Notes under the pieces: model-generated
The model's database searches: none
Told to the model about the DNA's origin: nothing
The model's input: the letters and a program-made list of their open reading frames with translations, nothing else
Position numbers and translations under genes: made by a program
Shown here: one piece after another, positions 9,915 to 21,139 of the stretch
How positions within the stretch are numbered: the first letter of the stretch is position 1
Layout of the letters: each line of letters begins with the position of its first letter
NCBI RefSeq assembly: GCF_027172205.1
Contig: NC_070614.1
Location: forward strand, 35,206,001-35,270,000
Reading direction: 5' to 3'
Length of the DNA stretch: 64,000 bases
From: Podarcis raffonei
Taxonomy: Eukaryota > Chordata > Lepidosauria > Squamata > Lacertidae

Positions 9915-9985
9915 CTGCCCCTGCAGAAGGGTCTCGCTTGCCACATCTGCCAGGGAGTCCCATGTCCCCTCTCTGTCAGAAGAAC
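9915..9985 (-). pseudogene. Orphan SCAN-ZNF linker exon
   Basis: The minus strand has an acceptor (CTGATGCAG) followed by GSSDREGTWDSLAD, then a donor GGCAG|GTGGGC. It matches linker exon 3 of the SCAN-ZNF gene at 15590-15679, including flanking intron out to about 9716 and 10060. It is 71 nt instead of 90, so the frame is lost. No SCAN or finger exon lies nearby, so it is a relic of a third relative or of a segmental duplication. Confidence 0.7.
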
Positions 9986-10132
9986 CTGCATCAGAAAAGA
10001 AACACAGTGTGGTTTGGCCAAAACTGGCTGAAGAGAACAAGGAACGATATCAGAGGTTGTTCAGTCGCCAGAGGTTGAAGTGCTGCTACTCTCATTTCGT
10101 CCTTGGAATATCAGTCAGTTAGGAGGAGCTGC

Positions 10133-10627
10133 ATATTTGCTTGCAATGATGTCCCCTTTCAAGCAGTGGGCTCATGGCCTGAGGGAAGGGGCCTGGAACC
10201 AAGAGCCTCCTGGTCTGGGCTTAGGACCTGCCAAGCTGCCCAGATTGTTTTTTCTACCTCTTCAGCCAAGAGGGTAGTTGCTTACTGAGCCCAACTAGCG
10301 CTGCCTCCACAGAAGTGGGAGGGGCCACAAGGCTTGGGGGAGGCCCCACACCCCTGGGGTTTGCACAACAACAGGGAAGTTAAGAAAAAACCCCAAAGGG
10401 GAAGAACTCTCCCAATTGCCCAAGAACTGAGAACCCTCAATGGAACAGAGTGCAGACTGGTTTTCATTGCTGGGTATGTTTTGGGGGGCGAGGTCTCTGA
10501 TGCTGGTCTTGTGGAGGCCCAGCCTCCTCAAATACTTTATTGTGGATCCCAAATGGACCTCGGTCCCTAGGAATTGGGTTCTGAGGTGGCCATCACCATG
10601 ATGATATTACCCAGCACCTGCAGGAGA
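10133..10627. repeat. Duplicated block, copy 2 (about 495 bp)
   Basis: Near-identical to 4368-4863. Its right end joins directly to sequence matching intron 1 of the small-gene family. Confidence 0.85.
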
Positions 10628-11703
10628 CCTGTGCCCCTTAAGCCCGTCCCGTCGGGCAGGGACACACTCACGCGGGCGAAGCCGCTGTTCTGACCCTTCT
10701 CCTCTTTACTCTCATCTCCTGCAGGCTATTTGCCGCGCACCCCACCTCCCACACCCGCTTCTCCCTTCCTACTGTAGCACCTCTCCGGCTACATCAGCCT
10801 GCAGGGAAAGAAACTACTTTGGTTTATCCACAAGGACGCCAGACTCCTCGTGGACAACATTGTCGACACCCTCGAGGACCTGAGCGTCCTTGACCGTCCA
10901 GAACCTGCTCGTGGACCCCGTCAACTTCCAAGTGAGTCTGGGGGGAGGGAGCTGCGGGGGCACGTTCCTCCTTACTTTCCTCTACTCTTACTCTTACTCT
11001 TACCAGGGGTCAGGAGACTTTTCCAGCAGGGGGTTGGTCCACTGTCCCTCAGACCTTGTGGGGGGGCCTTGGTTTGCCTACCCATGTCTTAGACTCTCAC
11101 TCTTCTGGCTCTTAGCCAGCACATGACTCAACCTTCACACAGGATGGAGCCCGCAAGCAGAAAGTCTGAGATGTAGCTCAGACTTCTTTTCACTGTAACC
11201 ACAAGATAAAGCCTGCCTTCAGATTACTGCTGTGAACTGAATGTGAGTTTAAAAAATAAATCTTATTTTTAAAGAAGACTGTGTTGTGTCGTCATTATAT
11301 TAAGAGGGAAGTAAAGGGGAAACTTACCGAGAACCATTCAGACTGGCCAAGCCAGACTGGATTGCTTAATTAAAGGATTCTAATGAAGCATCAACTTACT
11401 TCCAGTCAGATGCAAAAGGAATGTGCTCTGCTGTTTATTCACTAGCATGAGTGAGAAGGGATATCAAAACAATATATCCCCTCCTGCCTTCCTTAACATT
11501 CCTACACCTCCTTCCCTTCTTTGCTGCTTCTGCTTTGCTGCCTAACTCTCCTTGCTTCCACCACTCTCTCACAGATGCTGAGCCAAAGCATGCAGACGGC
11601 CTCATCGCTGTCCGGTGCTGACCTCGAAGTACCTCTAGACCGCAGAAGCAACCAGCGCCCACTGCAGAGGAGCCGTCTTCATGCTGCCCCCTTGAATCCC
11701 TAA
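10628..11703 (+). pseudogene. Small three-exon gene family, copy 3 (broken)
   Basis: 10634-10670 matches the start of intron 1 of copies 1 and 2 (CCCGTCGGGCAGGGAC), but the donor GT is TT and exon 1 is replaced by the duplicated block. Exon-2-like sequence at 10778-10931 encodes HLSGYISLQGKKLLWFIHKD, then LLVDNIVDTLEDLS. A 1-nt insertion relative to copy 1 then puts the NLLVDPVNFQ end in another frame. Exon-3-like sequence is 11575-11703 (MLSQSMQTASSL to a TAA), after a CTCTCACAG acceptor. The 3' flank GCTTTTAGCTCTC at about 11727 matches copy 2. Confidence 0.55.
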
Positions 11704-11788
11704 TGCCCCCCCACAACAATCTGGCTTTTAGCTCTCTCACTGCTCTCCTGGAGTGTCCTTGGGCTGAGCTGATCTGGGGGTGGCAGGG

Positions 11789-11890
11789 AATCATGGAGTT
11801 GTAGAGTGGGAAGGGACCCCCAGAGTCATCTACTCCAACCCCCGGCAATGCAGGAATCTCAACTAAAACTTCTCTGCTTAAAAACCTCCC
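11789..11890 (-). mobile_element. CR1 LINE 3' tail
   Basis: ATCATGGAGTTGTAGAGTGG, then GTCATCTACTCCAACCCC and CAATGCAGGAATC, is antisense CR1 terminus. Confidence 0.75.
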
Positions 11891-12950
11891 AGAATAACTG
11901 ATCTGTAGAAAAGACTCTATCAGCTGAAAACAGAAACAATGCATGAACTTTTGTAACCCAAGTAAATCTTTTAATAAAATCTATTTATTTATTTTTTAAG
12001 AAAAATATACCTCCCAGAAAGGCGAGTTTACCATCTCCCAGGAGAGTCCTGTCGATGGTCCACAGCGCTTAAGCGGGGGACCTCGCCTTCATCTTCTTCT
12101 TTGGCAGTCGCTCGTAGCTAAGTAAGATTGTCTTCCATGAACACTGTCTTAACAGTGACTTCCTGTTGGTAAACTACCAAGCATCCTTGGAGTCCATCGC
12201 TGATGCTTGCTTGTCATCATTATTTTTCTAGCCCAGCACCAGCCATTTTAATTACCCACAATGCCCCACGTAAAATGGCTGCCTCAAGCTGCCTAGACCA
12301 CTGCTGCTTTTGCCCTTGCCATAGTCAGGATAGCCCACCAGGACTTATTGATGGGGGGGGCACCAGACGTCACTTTGCCCAAGTGTTGGTCCTGGAGAAG
12401 AACTCAAAATTTTAGACCACTCTAAAAGATGTGTAATGGGGAGGGGGAAGAGATAAATGTACAGGCCCATTGGTCTGGTAGACCTGACTATCTTCCATTA
12501 AGTTCATTTACAATCACCTCTTCTGTTAGAGGTCCTGCCTGTTTTTAAGAGAAACAAATATGGATTCTGATCACACCTCCTATACTCAATAACACCTCTC
12601 TGACCTAGGGTAAAATTCAGTCACAAACGCTTTCATGTTGTGAAGGCAGATATAACAACAAATTCTTCAGCCCACCTTCAGAACTGAATGACATACATAC
12701 CACCAAATCAAACACCGGTTCAGCTGTCATTCCCTTTATATTTCAAGTAGGCTCCTGAAACATGAACGCCTTCTTATCCACTTATTTGTCAATGCATTAA
12801 TTTTAAAAGAAAACATTTTTTTTTACATTCCAAAAGGGCTCCAAGGGCTGGGAAGAATTCTGTTTGATATTCAGGGCACTCGGCACAGCTGGCTGCTACA
12901 ACAGACCTGCAGGACCAGCTCACCCAAGCATGCTTCCTCATTGCTATATA
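11891..12950. other. Intergenic, no gene seen
   Basis: The stretch includes a possible interspersed repeat at about 12090-12200 (TTTGGCAGTCGCTCGTAGCT) that I cannot name, and AT-rich sequence near 12800. Confidence 0.4.
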
Positions 12951-13085
12951 CAGTGAGAGGGGGGAAAGTATTTGATCCCCTGCTAAATTTGCCCATTTGC
13001 CCTCTGACGAAGAAATGACCAGTCCATAATTTTAATGGTAGGTTTATTGTAGCTGTGAGAGACAGAATAACAACAGGAAAACCCG
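12951..13085. mobile_element. Tc1-like DNA transposon end
   Basis: TA is followed by CAGTGAGAGGGGGGAAAGTA, then TTTGATCCCCTGCT, AATTTTAATGGTAGGTTTAT and GAGAGACAGAATAACAACA. This is the terminal inverted repeat of a Tc1-like family that I know mainly from fishes, lampreys and frogs. Only one end is present and no transposase is seen. Confidence 0.75.
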
Positions 13086-13264
13086 CAGAGACCCCTGAGC
13101 ATCTGTTGGTTTCTTCCCCCAGGGGGACAAAGGGTGGAAACGGGCTCCTTTCTCTTCAGTTACACCAGGAATGAGAAACTGAACCTTTGGTCCTCCGTCA
13201 CAGCCAGCATGGCCAGTGATGATGGCAGCTACAGACCAGTGATACCTGGAGGGCCAAATCTCCG
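13086..13264. other. Short intergenic stretch
   Basis: A scrap of the palindromic MITE family (CAGCCAGCATGGCCAGTGATGATGG) lies near 13200. No gene is seen. Confidence 0.4.
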
Positions 13265-14030
13265 CCTTGTTGTTGTTTAGTTGTTTAGTCGTGTCCGACT
13301 CTTCGTGACCCCATGGACCAGAGCACGCCAGGCACTCCTGTCTTCCACTGCCTCCCGCAGTTTGGTCAAACTCATGCTGGTAGCTTCGAGAACACTATCC
13401 AACCATCTCATCCTCTGTCGTCCCCTTCTCCTTGTGCCCTCCATCTTTCCCAGCATCAGGGTCTTTTCCAGGGAGTCTTCTCTTCTCATGAGGTGGCCAA
13501 AGTACTGGAGTCTCAGCTTCAGGATCTGTCCTTCCAGTGAGCACTCAGGGCTGATTTCCTTAAGAATGGATAGGTTGGATCTTCTTGCAGTCCATGGGAC
13601 TCTCACAAGTTTCCTCCAGCACCATAATTCAAAAGCATCAATTCTTCAGCAATCAGCCTTCTTTATGGTCCAGCTCTCACTTCCATACATCACTACTGGG
13701 AAAACCATAGCTTTAACTATTCGGACCTTTGTTGGCAAGGTGATGTCTCTACTTTTTAAGATGCTGTCTAGGTTTGCCATTGCCTTTCTCCCAAGGAGCA
13801 GGCGTCTTTTAATTTCGTGACTGCAGTCACCATCTGCAGTGATCATGGAGCCCAAGAAAGTAAAATCTCTCACTGCCTCCATTTCTTCCCCTTCTATTTG
13901 CCAGGAGGTGATGGGACCAGTGGCCATGATCTTCGTTTTTTTTTTATGTTGAACTTCAAACCATATTTTGCGCTCTCCTCTTTCACCCTCATTAAAAGGT
14001 TCTTTAATTGCTCCTCACTTTCCGCCTTAC
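13265..14030 (-). mobile_element. BovB (RTE) LINE, 5'-truncated
   Basis: The minus strand encodes the C-terminal part of the BovB ORF: EEQLKNLLMRVKEESAKYGL, MATGPITSWQIEGEEM, SWTIKKADC, then MRVPWTARRSNLSILKEI and the family's usual end ALVHGVTKSRTRLNN. The frame is interrupted at several points. The 3' end is the usual AACAACAACAA run at about 13265. It sits immediately downstream of the SCAN-ZNF stop at 14087, so it forms part of that gene's 3' region. Confidence 0.9.
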
Positions 14031-14086
14031 AGCAGAGGGGCCTAGGCTCGTCCCCAGGCCTAGGACTTCTCACTGCTGTGAATTCG

Positions 14087-17000
14087 CTAGTGCTGCACGA
14101 GCGAGCGTTTATTGGCACACCTTCGCCCGCACTCAGCGCAGTGGTGGGGCCTGTCCCCCAAGTGTGTCCTCTGGTGCTTGGTGAGGTGAGAGGAGTCGAC
14201 AAACTGCTTCCCGCACTGAGGACACGCATACGGCTTCTCTCCTGAGTGGATCCTCCGGTGCACCGTCAAATGCCCACGCTGGCCAAAGCGCTTCCCGCAC
14301 TCAGCGCAGTGGTGCTGCTTCTCCCCCGTATGGGTCCTCTGGTGGACGGCCAGCGCCGACGGCCAACGAAACCCTTTCCCACACTGGGAACACAGGTACG
14401 CGCTGTCCCTGCTGGCGGCGCCCAGGTGTGCTGGGAGCCCCTCAGCTCCCACAAGCCTCTCTCCATACTCTTCATTTCTGGCCGGTGCAGGGAGGGGAGA
14501 GAATCCGAACGCCGCTCCACAGCTACCAGCTGCCGGAGAGAAAAGAAGACTGAAGGCCTGAAGCTGGCAGGAGGAAGGCTCTAAATGATACAGCCGAGTA
14601 TTTGCAGCCAGCCAACCCTGCGTGGGGTGTAAATGCACTAATGAATAAAAAGAAAATAAATGTTTAATGTAAGGAACAGCTGGTGCCCATTTGGACCGGC
14701 AAGGCAGAAAGTAGGGAGCCCAATAGCAGGTAGCGTCAAAGACAATGACTGGCCAAGTCAATTAATTCTCGTTTTTTTCCTCCCACATTCACACCCTACA
14801 TCTCAAGCGCAGTGATTCCCTTTTAAATGGGCATGCCTTCCCATAAATAATTATGGGAAGGGCAGTTTATTCAGGGTGCTAAGAGGTGTTGGGAAACCAT
14901 TCTATTCCCTTCGCAATACTCTCAATTCCCAGAGTGGTTTAATAGTCAATCCCTCTTCGCAGGGAATTGTAGCTCTCTAATTGTAGCTTGGGGATGTTTT
15001 CTTCCCCAAAAAGTTTTTGATTTGCGTTTCTACTGAAATGAGGCTGCATCTTAATGTTGTATTTTAATCTTGTTTTTAAGTTGTATTTTAATCAATTGTT
15101 TTTATATCTGGTGTTAGCCGCCCTGAGCCCAGTCTTGGCTGGGGAGGGCAGAGTATAAATAAAATTTATTATTATAAAGGGGAATAGAGGAGAGAGAATG
15201 AGTGTGACTGGCACAAGGTCACCCTGTAAGCTTTATGGCTGCATCTGGATCTGAACCTGGGTCTCCCAGGTCCTAGTCCAACACTAACCATACTGGCTTT
15301 CTTATAGCAACTCTGTAAAAATCATAGAAACATAGAATTGGAAAGGGTTCCAAGGGTCATCTAGTCCACACACACACCCCCCCGCCGCAATGCAGGAATC
15401 TCAACATTATTTGGCCTGTGTTGAGCATGGGGGAAAGGATCTGAAACGGAGAGTGGCTTTTGCTTAAGACTGCCTAGCAAGTTCATGACAAAGGTAAAAC
15501 TTTGTGCTGCATAATTCTCAAGCCGTTAGCCTCCCCTGTAATGATTTGGATGTCTCCTGTATATAACAGCAGTCTAGTACCCTGCCCACCTGCTCTTGCA
15601 GAAGGGTCTTTCTTCCCACATTTGCCACGGCCCCCTTCGTCTGCCAGTGAGTCCCATGTTGCCTCTGTGTCAGAGGAACCTGCATCAGAAAAGAAACACA
15701 GTGTGGTTTGGCCAAAACTGGCTGAAGAGAACAAGGAATGATATCAGCCCTGGCCTGAAAACCAGGAAGTGGAACTCCAATAAGGGACATCACATGAACT
15801 GGAACATAGTACTGCTGTTTCCAAGACATGGCGGAAACAGCTGGTATGGATGGCCCCATAAAAAATTCTGTGAACAGGGTTGCTGCACACTAATTTTACA
15901 GAACTGGGGAGAGCTCAAGGGAAGAGCTGGAGGCAAATGTAGGGGTAGTTCTAGGTTTTGTGGGGGGGGCACACCAATCACATGCTACTTAACACTTAGA
16001 ACAATACTCTAAGTTAAACTCAACACTCTAAGTTAAAACAACAGTACAAGCTATGCGCCCGTGAAGATGGCAATGCCTATGTAAACTTGAATTTCAAAAA
16101 TGCAGCAACTACTCACCCAGAGAGCTGGCATCTCCTCCACCACCTGTCTGCTTGGCCTTCCTGAGGAGGTTTTGCCTGGTGTCTGACGGAGCCAGCTCTG
16201 CCCTTGGGGAACTCACGAGCGTGTCCTCGAATGGCCCTGACACCTGAAATTGCAGGGAAGGTCCCGCTCAATGCAGGAACAGGGCTGGTAGGAATGAGCA
16301 TTCGATATCCTGGCACAAACTCCCTGGAACAGCTTGGGGGAGCAAAGGACTTCACTGGGTTTGAGACAGAACTGGGGACTCTCACAAGTCAGCGTGATTT
16401 GATGTCATAATGTCAGGATGCCAGCCAGCAATAAATCATACAAATTATAAGCTCAGGGAAGCCAGGCCTAACGAGCACAGCAACTCTTCTGAGTAGGTTT
16501 TGCTTCTACTCATAAGATGCCAAAATCTCCTTCTCTCTGGGTCCTTCCCAAGCAACCTGAGACTCCGCTGGCACGCCTGTCTCTGCTCCTCCCTCTTCAT
16601 AACCCCTTCTGGTGCTGGGATACCAGAGGGGAAGGGAACTGGTCACAGCAGGAGGGGAAGACCCCTGACTTCTTTATCGCTGCCTCCCTCCTCTCTTGCT
16701 TTTGCTTCTAGACCTCTCTCTGCCACAGATTCTCCCCACTCACTAAACCCTGTTACCTCTTCAGCTTCTGACACTGCCTCCTCCCAGCCTGTTCCTCTTC
16801 TCCCTCTGATCTCCAATCGTCATCCCAACACTAGTCCCCTGGCTCTGAGCCTTCTTTCCTTGGGGGTTCCCAACTAGTGCCTCCCACCCCTCCTCTGTAT
16901 CCAGCCAGTCCATGACACGGAGCCTCAGCTGGGACTCCTTACAGTCAGGAAGGTTTAAAAACATTAGGAAGCTGTAGGATTTTTCACTTTTACCATCACA

Positions 17001-18314
17001 AGGGGTAAGCTGAGAAAGGGGAACCAGTGGTCCTCCAGACAATGTTAGACTCCAGCTCCCATCAGCCCCAGCTGGCATGGCCAGTAGTCAGGGATGATGG
17101 GAGCCAGAGTCCATCAACATCTGGGGGGCAGCAGGTTCCCCACTCCTGATCTCCTAATTCTCTTCCCTGTCTTTTGTGTCCTGTCTGTTTAGATTTTATG
17201 TCTTTGGACACGGACATTCTTTGCTTCTAACTTTGGGCAAAGCACTTACATCGTTCTCCATACAGCTAAAGTCTATACAAATTAAATATATTATTCCAAG
17301 CCTTCGTGCACCAGATTTTCACAGCTCATAAAGCAGCTTTGACCATCTTTGCCTTTATGAAGACATTTTACATGAGAAGGATTTTATTAGATGGTGATCA
17401 GGAGGAGAGAGGTGCTTTGTCTCCCCTCGCATAAGCACCTAAGGAAAACTTCCCGCATGGTTAGACCAATTTGGGACCCCAGGGATCAAGAAGGAACTGC
17501 AGGATCCTCTCACCTGGAGTACCTGCCTCTCAGCCTCCTGCTGCCTTGCCAAAAAATTCTCAGCCAGGTTCACCGCCTGGGCACAGGTTTCTGGGACTTG
17601 CTCCCAAACTTGGCTCCGGACCTCCTCTGGCAAGATGGTCAGGAATTGCTCCAGGATCAGCAGCTCCAGGATCTGCTCTTTGGTTCGGCTCTCCGGCCTC
17701 AGCCAACGATGGCACAGCTCCCAGAGCCGCCGGCAAGCATCCCTCGGCCCCCTTGACTCCTGGTACTGGAACTGCCGGAAGTGCCTCCTCCGCTTCTCCG
17801 ACGCCACAGGTTCCCTCTTCAAGATGGCTGCCTTCACTTTCCCATAGTCCCTTCTGTCACTAGTGTCCAAACTGAGGTAAGCCTCTTGGGCCTCCCCGCC
17901 CAAGGCTGGCAAAAGCCGGGCCACCAACTCTTCCCTCGGCCACCGGCAGGCGTAGGCCACGTGCTCAAAGGAAGCGAAAAGTGCCAGGATGTCATCCCAA
18001 GGTTCAGCCTCGGTGGGCCTTGCTCTCCCCCATCCAAAAGAAAGGGGATGTTCTGTCTCTGGGCCTTGGACCTCCCAGCGCTGGATCCTTCCTGCATCTG
18101 GCTCCTCCTTGACCAGTGGAGACACCTTCCATTGCAAGAACTTCCTGGCACGGAGGACACAAGAAGCCTGTCCTGCTTTTTCTAGGGCTTGCCCCATTCT
18201 GAGGGCTGCTGGTGCTTGCTCTTCCATTTTAATGCCTTGCAGGCTCAGTGGCGCTTGGGTCACAGCTCCCAGGTCTGCCTCAGCCCCCTCCTCTGTGGCC
18301 ATCTTCTCTCTCAT
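14087..18314 (-). CDS. SCAN zinc-finger protein with extended SCAN and decayed KRAB (486 aa)
   Basis: Minus-strand coding exons: 17514-18314 (801 nt), 16117-16243 (127 nt), 15590-15679 (90 nt) and 14087-14529 (443 nt). Phases 0, 1, 1 all agree and the splice sites are GT-AG. Residues 104-166 ([20 protein letters not shown] onward) resemble a capsid N-terminal domain. 178-267 is a SCAN domain ([25 protein letters not shown]). The 127-nt exon ([10 protein letters not shown] to DASSLG) has the size, phase and ends of a KRAB A-box but lacks its core. Exon 3 gives [17 protein letters not shown]. Fingers are C2H2 at 384-406, 412-434 and 440-462. A fourth at 468-486 is cut: TAG stands where CAG (HQRIH) is expected. 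Likely a nuclear DNA-binding regulator; SCAN domains dimerise. The start is the first ATG of the open frame; MEEQAP at residue 30 is an alternative. Confidence 0.8.
15040..15180 (+). mobile_element. L2-type LINE 3' tail in intron 3 of the minus-strand SCAN gene
   Basis: GCCGCCCTGAGCCCAGTCTT, then GGGGAGGGCAGAGTATAAAT, followed by AT-rich repeat. The same end closes the L2 copy at 43070-44010. Confidence 0.8.
15325..15420 (-). mobile_element. CR1 LINE 3' tail
   Basis: CATAGAATTGGAAAGGGTTC, then GTCATCTAGTCCA and AATGCAGGAATC. Antisense CR1 terminus. Confidence 0.75.
17035..17140. mobile_element. Palindromic MITE fragment in intron 1
   Basis: CTCCAGCTCCCATCAGCCCC, then GGCCAGTAGTCAGGGATGAT, belongs to the family at 26163-26303 and 34578-34722. 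Confidence 0.65.
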
Positions 18315-20505
18315 GGTACCACCTTCACACTCTCTTCAAACCTGCATTCTTGCTCCCCAAAACTCCCTTTCTCACATCCATCAGTGACTACATGAGGCGA
18401 TTTGAGGCAGCCGTGGAAGAATCGTAACAGCAACATCGTTTAAATAGACATCAGATCAGCCAATTACAAATTATTTTGTACGATAACAAGTGTGAACGAA
18501 TCAGGCAGCAGATTTTTTTTCCTTTAAAAAAAATCATTTTTTAAGGCAAGGACTTACAAACAGCATGTGTGCTGGCAGGCAACCATCTCAGGAAAGACAT
18601 TTTCCTTTTTGGTCTTACGTAGCAGGGTACGTCTCTTTAAGAAAGCTCCTGTGTGTGTGCATTACTGAAAAATGAAGAGCAAAATAGTTTTTTCCTCCAG
18701 GGCTGTTGTTTTATGAAGGTGCGGATTCGATCAATTAAAACAGCTACGATGGAGCAACTAGCATTTCTTGAATCAAGTGAGTGCCCTAATTAGGATATGA
18801 TGATCTGCAGAGTAATGTGACATCTCTGAGCGATGAGAACCAACTGTGCCTGAAATGATGAGATATGGTTAAAAAAAGAAATATTGGCATAGATTAGGGA
18901 GAGGCTAGTGAACCAACGTTGGCCCTCTCTCAACATTCTCAAACTATGCTTTTAAATGAAACCTGTTTAATCTCAGGGTTCCCACCCAAGAGTCTTTTGG
19001 TATTGTAGTTCTTGGAAGGAATCAGAGGCTTCTAATAATGTCCTCATCACTCTTTGCATAACCAGTACTTTTCAGAGTTGTTTGGGGGAATCCAGGGCAT
19101 TTAACCTGGCTTCAAACTGTTTCCAAAAATGGCTCAGGCAAGGGATGGGGTATTTATGAGTCCAGAATTGACTCAGGACTGCACTCAGTTCTGTCCATGG
19201 TAGAGATATCCAAGGGGTGTCTTTATTATCTAGCTGATAAAAGGTCTGTTCTCCTGCCCATTTGTATGCATGAATTGCACAACTTTTCTGAAAGCAAAGC
19301 ACATTCCTTTCAGCTGAACAGGTTGGAAACTCAAGCAGCTAAAGGAGATTTTGGTCTGCGGGGGTGGGCGGGTGGGATGGTAACAATCTTGATTAGAAAG
19401 CATGTATGGTTGGGAAATTAATAATCGCAGGGGTAGCTGCTAAGCACCCCTTGATATTTATGCATTTACATCTATTTCCCTTTTCTCTCTCTAGCTAAAG
19501 CACCCTATGGGTGCTGCGTTCTCTATCTTCCCGGGACCTCTTTTTAACTCACCCCAGGACTGCCTCGCCTCCACCACAAGCTCCTGATTCTCCTGCTGAA
19601 ACACTGCCCCCCTCCCACCTCCATCTCCAGAGAGGCGGAGCAGGAAGGTTCCTCTCCGAAGCCCCTCTCGCGCTCCCCTGCTCTATCATATTAACCCTTG
19701 GAAAATCTCATTCGTCGCCACGTTATCGATAGAAAAGAGAAACCGGATCGGCGTCGCAGCAAAGCTGGCTCAAATCATCTAACTTTTCACGCTCTTTCCA
19801 TACAATAAAACAAAAGAGGGGGGTGGGGGACAGATCTGCCGTTTAAGAATTGAAAGCAGGTTCAAAAATCCAGCCCAGGCTAAGCCAATGCCTTTGTATG
19901 CGCGATAACCTGGCTCTTCGGCGCAGTAGCATGGGTTTATGTGCGTGCACGGGAGTGCCCGTTCACACGTTACGTTAGGGTGTTCATGCCCCGAAGACCA
20001 CAATTTTCTCCCAAGCACATTAAATCCAGGCCGAATGTCAGAATGAGCCCAGGAATGCCGTGCGGATGCAACCATAATTCCCGTACAGCAGCCCTAAATT
20101 ATAACAGAATAACGAGGAATGCCAGTGGTGGCTAGTGCCCATCGGGAATGGGAGGGAGGAAGAAGGAAAAGTCAATAGTAGTTGGCTGTAGAGCCGATGG
20201 CTGGCAAATCACCACAGTAATTGTAGTGTAGTTCCCACCCTCCTCCTCCTCCTCCTCCCTGCTGAGTAGTTCTGCAGGGACTAAGGAGGAAGAAACTGGC
20301 AGGCAGTGCCACCCTCTGGGCAAGAGGGAAGTGAGAGGGTGGCAGGTGGTGGTTGGCTGAGGGCAAGCTGAGGTTAAGGGGGGGGGAATGCCATTCACCC
20401 CAATGGACCAGCCCCTCTGCTGAAATCCCAATGCTCTTTCCTGAAGGATCTATTACATGGCTGTTCGCTAGGAAGAGGGGCTGATTGTTAATCCACTCTG
20501 GAAAT
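18315..20505. other. Upstream region of the minus-strand SCAN gene
   Basis: No coding gene is seen. 19480-20060 is richer in CpG and has a minus-strand donor-like CCTGGG|GTGAGTT near 19553-19563, a candidate noncoding first exon for the gene at 14087-18314. An acceptor-like AAGAATGCAG lies about 40 bp before its ATG. The link is weak. Confidence 0.3.
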
Positions 20506-20509
20506 TGTA

Positions 20510-20659
20510 GAGTGGATAGTAGAAGTGGCAGTAGGAGTGTAGTAGTAGTACTAGTGTACTAGCAGTGGTAGTGGCAGTAGTAGTACAGTAGTGCTAGTAG
20601 TAGCAGTTGCAGTAGTAGTAATGGTGTAGTAGTAGTAGTTGTGTAGTGTAGTAGTAGTA
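20510..20659. repeat. TAG/GTA microsatellite
   Basis: Imperfect (TAG)n over about 150 bp. It resumes at 21020-21045 on the other side of a SINE, so the SINE landed inside the microsatellite. Confidence 0.85.
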
Positions 20660-21018
20660 AAGGTAAAGGTACCCCTTACCGTTAGGTCCAGTCACGGATG
20701 ACTCTGAGGTTGCGGCACTCATCTCGCTCTATAGGCCAAGGGAGCCGGAATTTTGTCCGCAGACAGCTTCCAGGTCATGTGGCCAGCATGACTAAGCCGT
20801 TTCTGGCGAACCAGAGCAGTGCACAGAAACGCTGTTTACCTTCCTGCTGGAGTGGTACCTATTTATCTACTTGCGCTTGACATGCTTTCGAAATGCTAGG
20901 TGGGCAGGACTGGGACTGAACAACAGGAGCTCACTCTGTCGCGGGGATTCGAACCGGGACCTTCTGATCGGCAAGCCCTAGGCTCTGTGGTTTGGACCAC
21001 AGCGCCACCCATGTGTCC
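20660..21018 (-). mobile_element. Sauria-type SINE
   Basis: Antisense: AGGTAAAGGTACCCC tail on the left, B-box complement GGATTCGAACC near 20945, tRNA-like head ending GCGCCACCC. It is flanked by the split TAG microsatellite. Confidence 0.9.
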
Positions 21019-21139
21019 CTAGTAGTAGTAATAGTAATAATAATAATCTAGACTCCTCATGAAAACTGATTTAACACTGGTTTAGCTATCACAGCTTCCT
21101 TAAAATCAAGCTGGGAACTGTTGCTCAATGAGAGTACTG

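Noticed and set aside
13281-13820. A 179-codon plus-strand frame
   Set aside because: It is antisense of the BovB LINE ORF, which is the real coding sense.
15483-15741. Open frames on both strands around the linker exon
   Set aside because: The real coding part is the 90-nt minus-strand exon bounded by splice sites. The rest is intron.
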